DNA of 21,877 nt from CAYNST01 sp964399955 (GTDB lineage: Bacteria; Pseudomonadota; Gammaproteobacteria; Pseudomonadales; Cellvibrionaceae). The notes beneath the pieces are model-generated. The model saw only the letters and a list, made by a program, of their open reading frames with translations, ran no database searches and had not been told where the DNA came from. This document shows, piece by piece, positions 20,392 to 21,877 of this stretch. A program made the position numbers and the translations under genes. How positions within the stretch are numbered: position 1 is the stretch's first letter; every line of letters starts with the position of its first letter. The stretch covers positions 1 to 21,877 of the forward strand of contig CAYNST010000051.1 of the NCBI GenBank assembly GCA_964399955.1, given 5' to 3'.

Positions 20392-21708
20392 ATGAATAAA
20401 ACACTTGAAAGAACTCAGAAAGAAATCAACCAAAACCGCCGGCGGTTTTTGGACATGATTGGCAAGGCAGGGGTGTCCACATCCCTGCTGAAGGCTTCCA
20501 CAATTGTGGGTGGTGTATTTGCTTCCCGCTTTGCCGAAGCCCAGGGCGAGTCGCCCAAGTTGATCATGATCTACCATCCGAATGGGGCGCCTGACGACGC
20601 CTGGGCTCCAGGTACGAGCGTGGCTTGCGACCCGATCAAAGACTTGCCCGGTGTGGCCATGCGGGAAATGACCATCGGCAAACCCGGCAACCACGGCAAC
20701 CTGCAAATCTGCGCTGGTGCGGAGTCCTACAACAGTGCCGATGCCAACGCCAGCAGCTTCAACATGCAGGTTGCCAAGGTGGTTGGCAACACCACGCCTT
20801 ATTCGTCCATTGAGCTGGGCGTGGACTGCAAAGGCACTGGGGACCGCGGCATGAACTTCTTGAACGGCAACCCGGTGGGACTGATAGATGTGCCTGCCAC
20901 GGCCTTCAGCCGCATCTTCAGCAGCGCACCACCTGCGCCGGCACCGGGCAGTGGCGGCGGCGCACCCAGCGGCCCCAGCGTCTACGACCGACGCCTGCGG
21001 GTGGTGGACGCCAACAAGGCAGCCATTGACGCCTTACGCAACAAGCTTGGCATGAACGAGCGCGACAGGCTGGGTGAGCACTTGGCGGCACTGGAGCAAC
21101 TGGAGCAGCGGGTCAGGCTAGAGCAGGAGCGAGCGGCTATGGACACGGGTGGCGACACTGGTGGTGGTGGCGGTGGTGGCGGTGGATCCTGTGACGCACC
21201 CACCCTGACTGCCGGCGCCAGCCCGCTCAATATGTACCGCGCACAGGGCGACATTGCCGTGGCTGCACTCAAATGCGGCCTGACCAACGTGGTGTCCATC
21301 CAGTTCAATGAAACTCAGGCCAGCTGGATTGGCGCTGACGGCACGGCAGACGGAGTAGCAGATTGGCCAGCTGATCACCACCAGGCCAACCATGCCAACG
21401 GTGTTCGTCAGTTGCCCTACCTCGTCGAATACATGAACAAAGGCGTTGCTCATATTATCAATCGCCTGGTTGCGGAAGGTCTTTACAGCAACACCGTGGT
21501 ACTGGTGGTTAGCGAAATGGGGGACGGCCAAGACCACACACCTGGCGACGGCCCCATAATTGTTGCCTCCGGCAGCGGCATAACCACGGGTCACAGAAGG
21601 ATTGGCGCTGATCACTATGGCATCTTTGCTGACGTAACCAACCTGATGGGACTCACCGGCAGTGTTGGAGGAATGATTCATAACTACGGTATGGGCGGCC
21701 ACATCTAG
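20392..21708 (+). CDS. DUF1552 (HXXSHH-family) protein with Tat signal
   Basis: A 438-residue protein. The N-terminus has a twin-arginine motif (NRRRFLDMIG, Arg 16-18) and a modest hydrophobic stretch with a likely cut after AEA (about residue 50), so it should be exported folded by Tat. The body matches the DUF1552 pattern: KLIMIYHPNGAPDDAWAPG, ELGVDCKGTGDRGMNFLNG, VYDRRLRVVDANKAAIDALRNKLGMNERDRLGEHLAALEQLEQRV (helical), NVVSIQFNETQ, a His cluster HHQANH (329-334) where the family name motif HXXSHH is expected, and VVLVVSEMGDGQDHTPGDGPIIVASGSG. An inserted Gly9 tract (257-265) is unusual. The ATG at 20392 has AGGA 8 bases upstream; TTG 20374 and ATG 20386 are poorer. Its enzymatic role is unknown. 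Pairing with a DUF1592 protein is the usual arrangement. Confidence 0.9.
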   Translation: MNKTLERTQKEINQNRRRFLDMIGKAGVSTSLLKASTIVGGVFASRFAEAQGESPKLIMIYHPNGAPDDAWAPGTSVACDPIKDLPGVAMREMTIGKPGNHGNLQICAGAESYNSADANASSFNMQVAKVVGNTTPYSSIELGVDCKGTGDRGMNFLNGNPVGLIDVPATAFSRIFSSAPPAPAPGSGGGAPSGPSVYDRRLRVVDANKAAIDALRNKLGMNERDRLGEHLAALEQLEQRVRLEQERAAMDTGGDTGGGGGGGGGSCDAPTLTAGASPLNMYRAQGDIAVAALKCGLTNVVSIQFNETQASWIGADGTADGVADWPADHHQANHANGVRQLPYLVEYMNKGVAHIINRLVAEGLYSNTVVLVVSEMGDGQDHTPGDGPIIVASGSGITTGHRRIGADHYGIFADVTNLMGLTGSVGGMIHNYGMGGHI

Positions 21709-21734
21709 GCCCCCCACGACTAGTCAAGTCCAAT

Positions 21735-21768
21735 CCCGATGCAGGGTCTCCGGCATCGGGTTTTTTTT
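21735..21768 (+). terminator. Rho-independent terminator after the DUF1552 gene
   Basis: Perfect 8-bp stem CCCGATGC (21735-21742) / GCATCGGG (21753-21760), a 10-base loop and eight Ts. It is 26 bases past the stop and closes the two-gene unit. The final 109 bases of the window after it show no feature I can name. Confidence 0.93.
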
Positions 21769-21877
21769 GGCTCATCTCATTTCTAGCAGGTTTGACTTCC
21801 CGATCTGTTACCGCCACCGCCTTAGGGCTGGATCCTCTGCAACACACGGCTTATCCAACCAGAGTTGCCTCACGGCT

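Overview
The window looks like chromosomal DNA from a marine or particle-degrading gammaproteobacterium, probably Cellvibrionaceae-like (Saccharophagus/Teredinibacter/Cellvibrio type). The reasons are the long poly-serine linkers in an exported protein that also carries a carbohydrate-binding-like module, the TonB-dependent receptor, the compact GC-rich B12 operon and a planctomycete-type DUF1592/DUF1552 gene pair. The taxonomy is inference; no rRNA or marker gene is present.

Layout. (1) 1-347: no convincing gene, followed by a DUF6174-type lipoprotein gene (348-821, +). (2) 843-12682, minus strand: one tightly packed twelve-gene vitamin B12 operon. Its promoter and cobalamin riboswitch (about 12775-12987) lie upstream of btuB, and the transcribed order is btuB, cobO, cobQ, btuC, btuD, cobU, cobT, cobC, cobS, cbiB, cobD, btuF. 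Most genes overlap or nearly touch. (3) 13075-15744, minus: a single large gene fusing an adenylation domain, a carrier domain and a membrane acyltransferase-like domain. (4) 15745-17265: two long non-coding stretches around one small four-helix membrane protein (16314-16706, +); the second stretch holds an imperfect palindrome. (5) 17266-21708, plus: a two-gene unit encoding a 1026-residue lipoprotein (poly-Ser, CBM-like module, two cytochrome c domains and a PSD3/PSD5/PSD4/PSCyt3/PSD2 core) and a Tat-exported DUF1552 protein, closed by a strong intrinsic terminator.

How the parts work together. The B12 operon would import corrinoids through the outer membrane (BtuB), periplasm (BtuF) and inner membrane (BtuCD). 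It would then adenosylate them (CobO), finish the side-chain amides (CobQ), attach the aminopropanol arm (CobD, CbiB), and activate and attach the lower ligand (CobU, CobT, CobS, CobC). No corrin-ring genes are present, so this window by itself encodes uptake and late assembly. The riboswitch would shut the operon down when cobalamin is plentiful.

One assembly defect matters. cobO is split by 100 N whose two flanks are an identical 55-bp sequence. Collapsing the duplicate and the Ns restores a normal 203-residue reading frame, so the gap is almost certainly artificial. The most interesting biology is the poly-Ser cytochrome/DUF1592-DUF1552 pair and the adenylation-carrier-acyltransferase fusion, both of unknown substrate.
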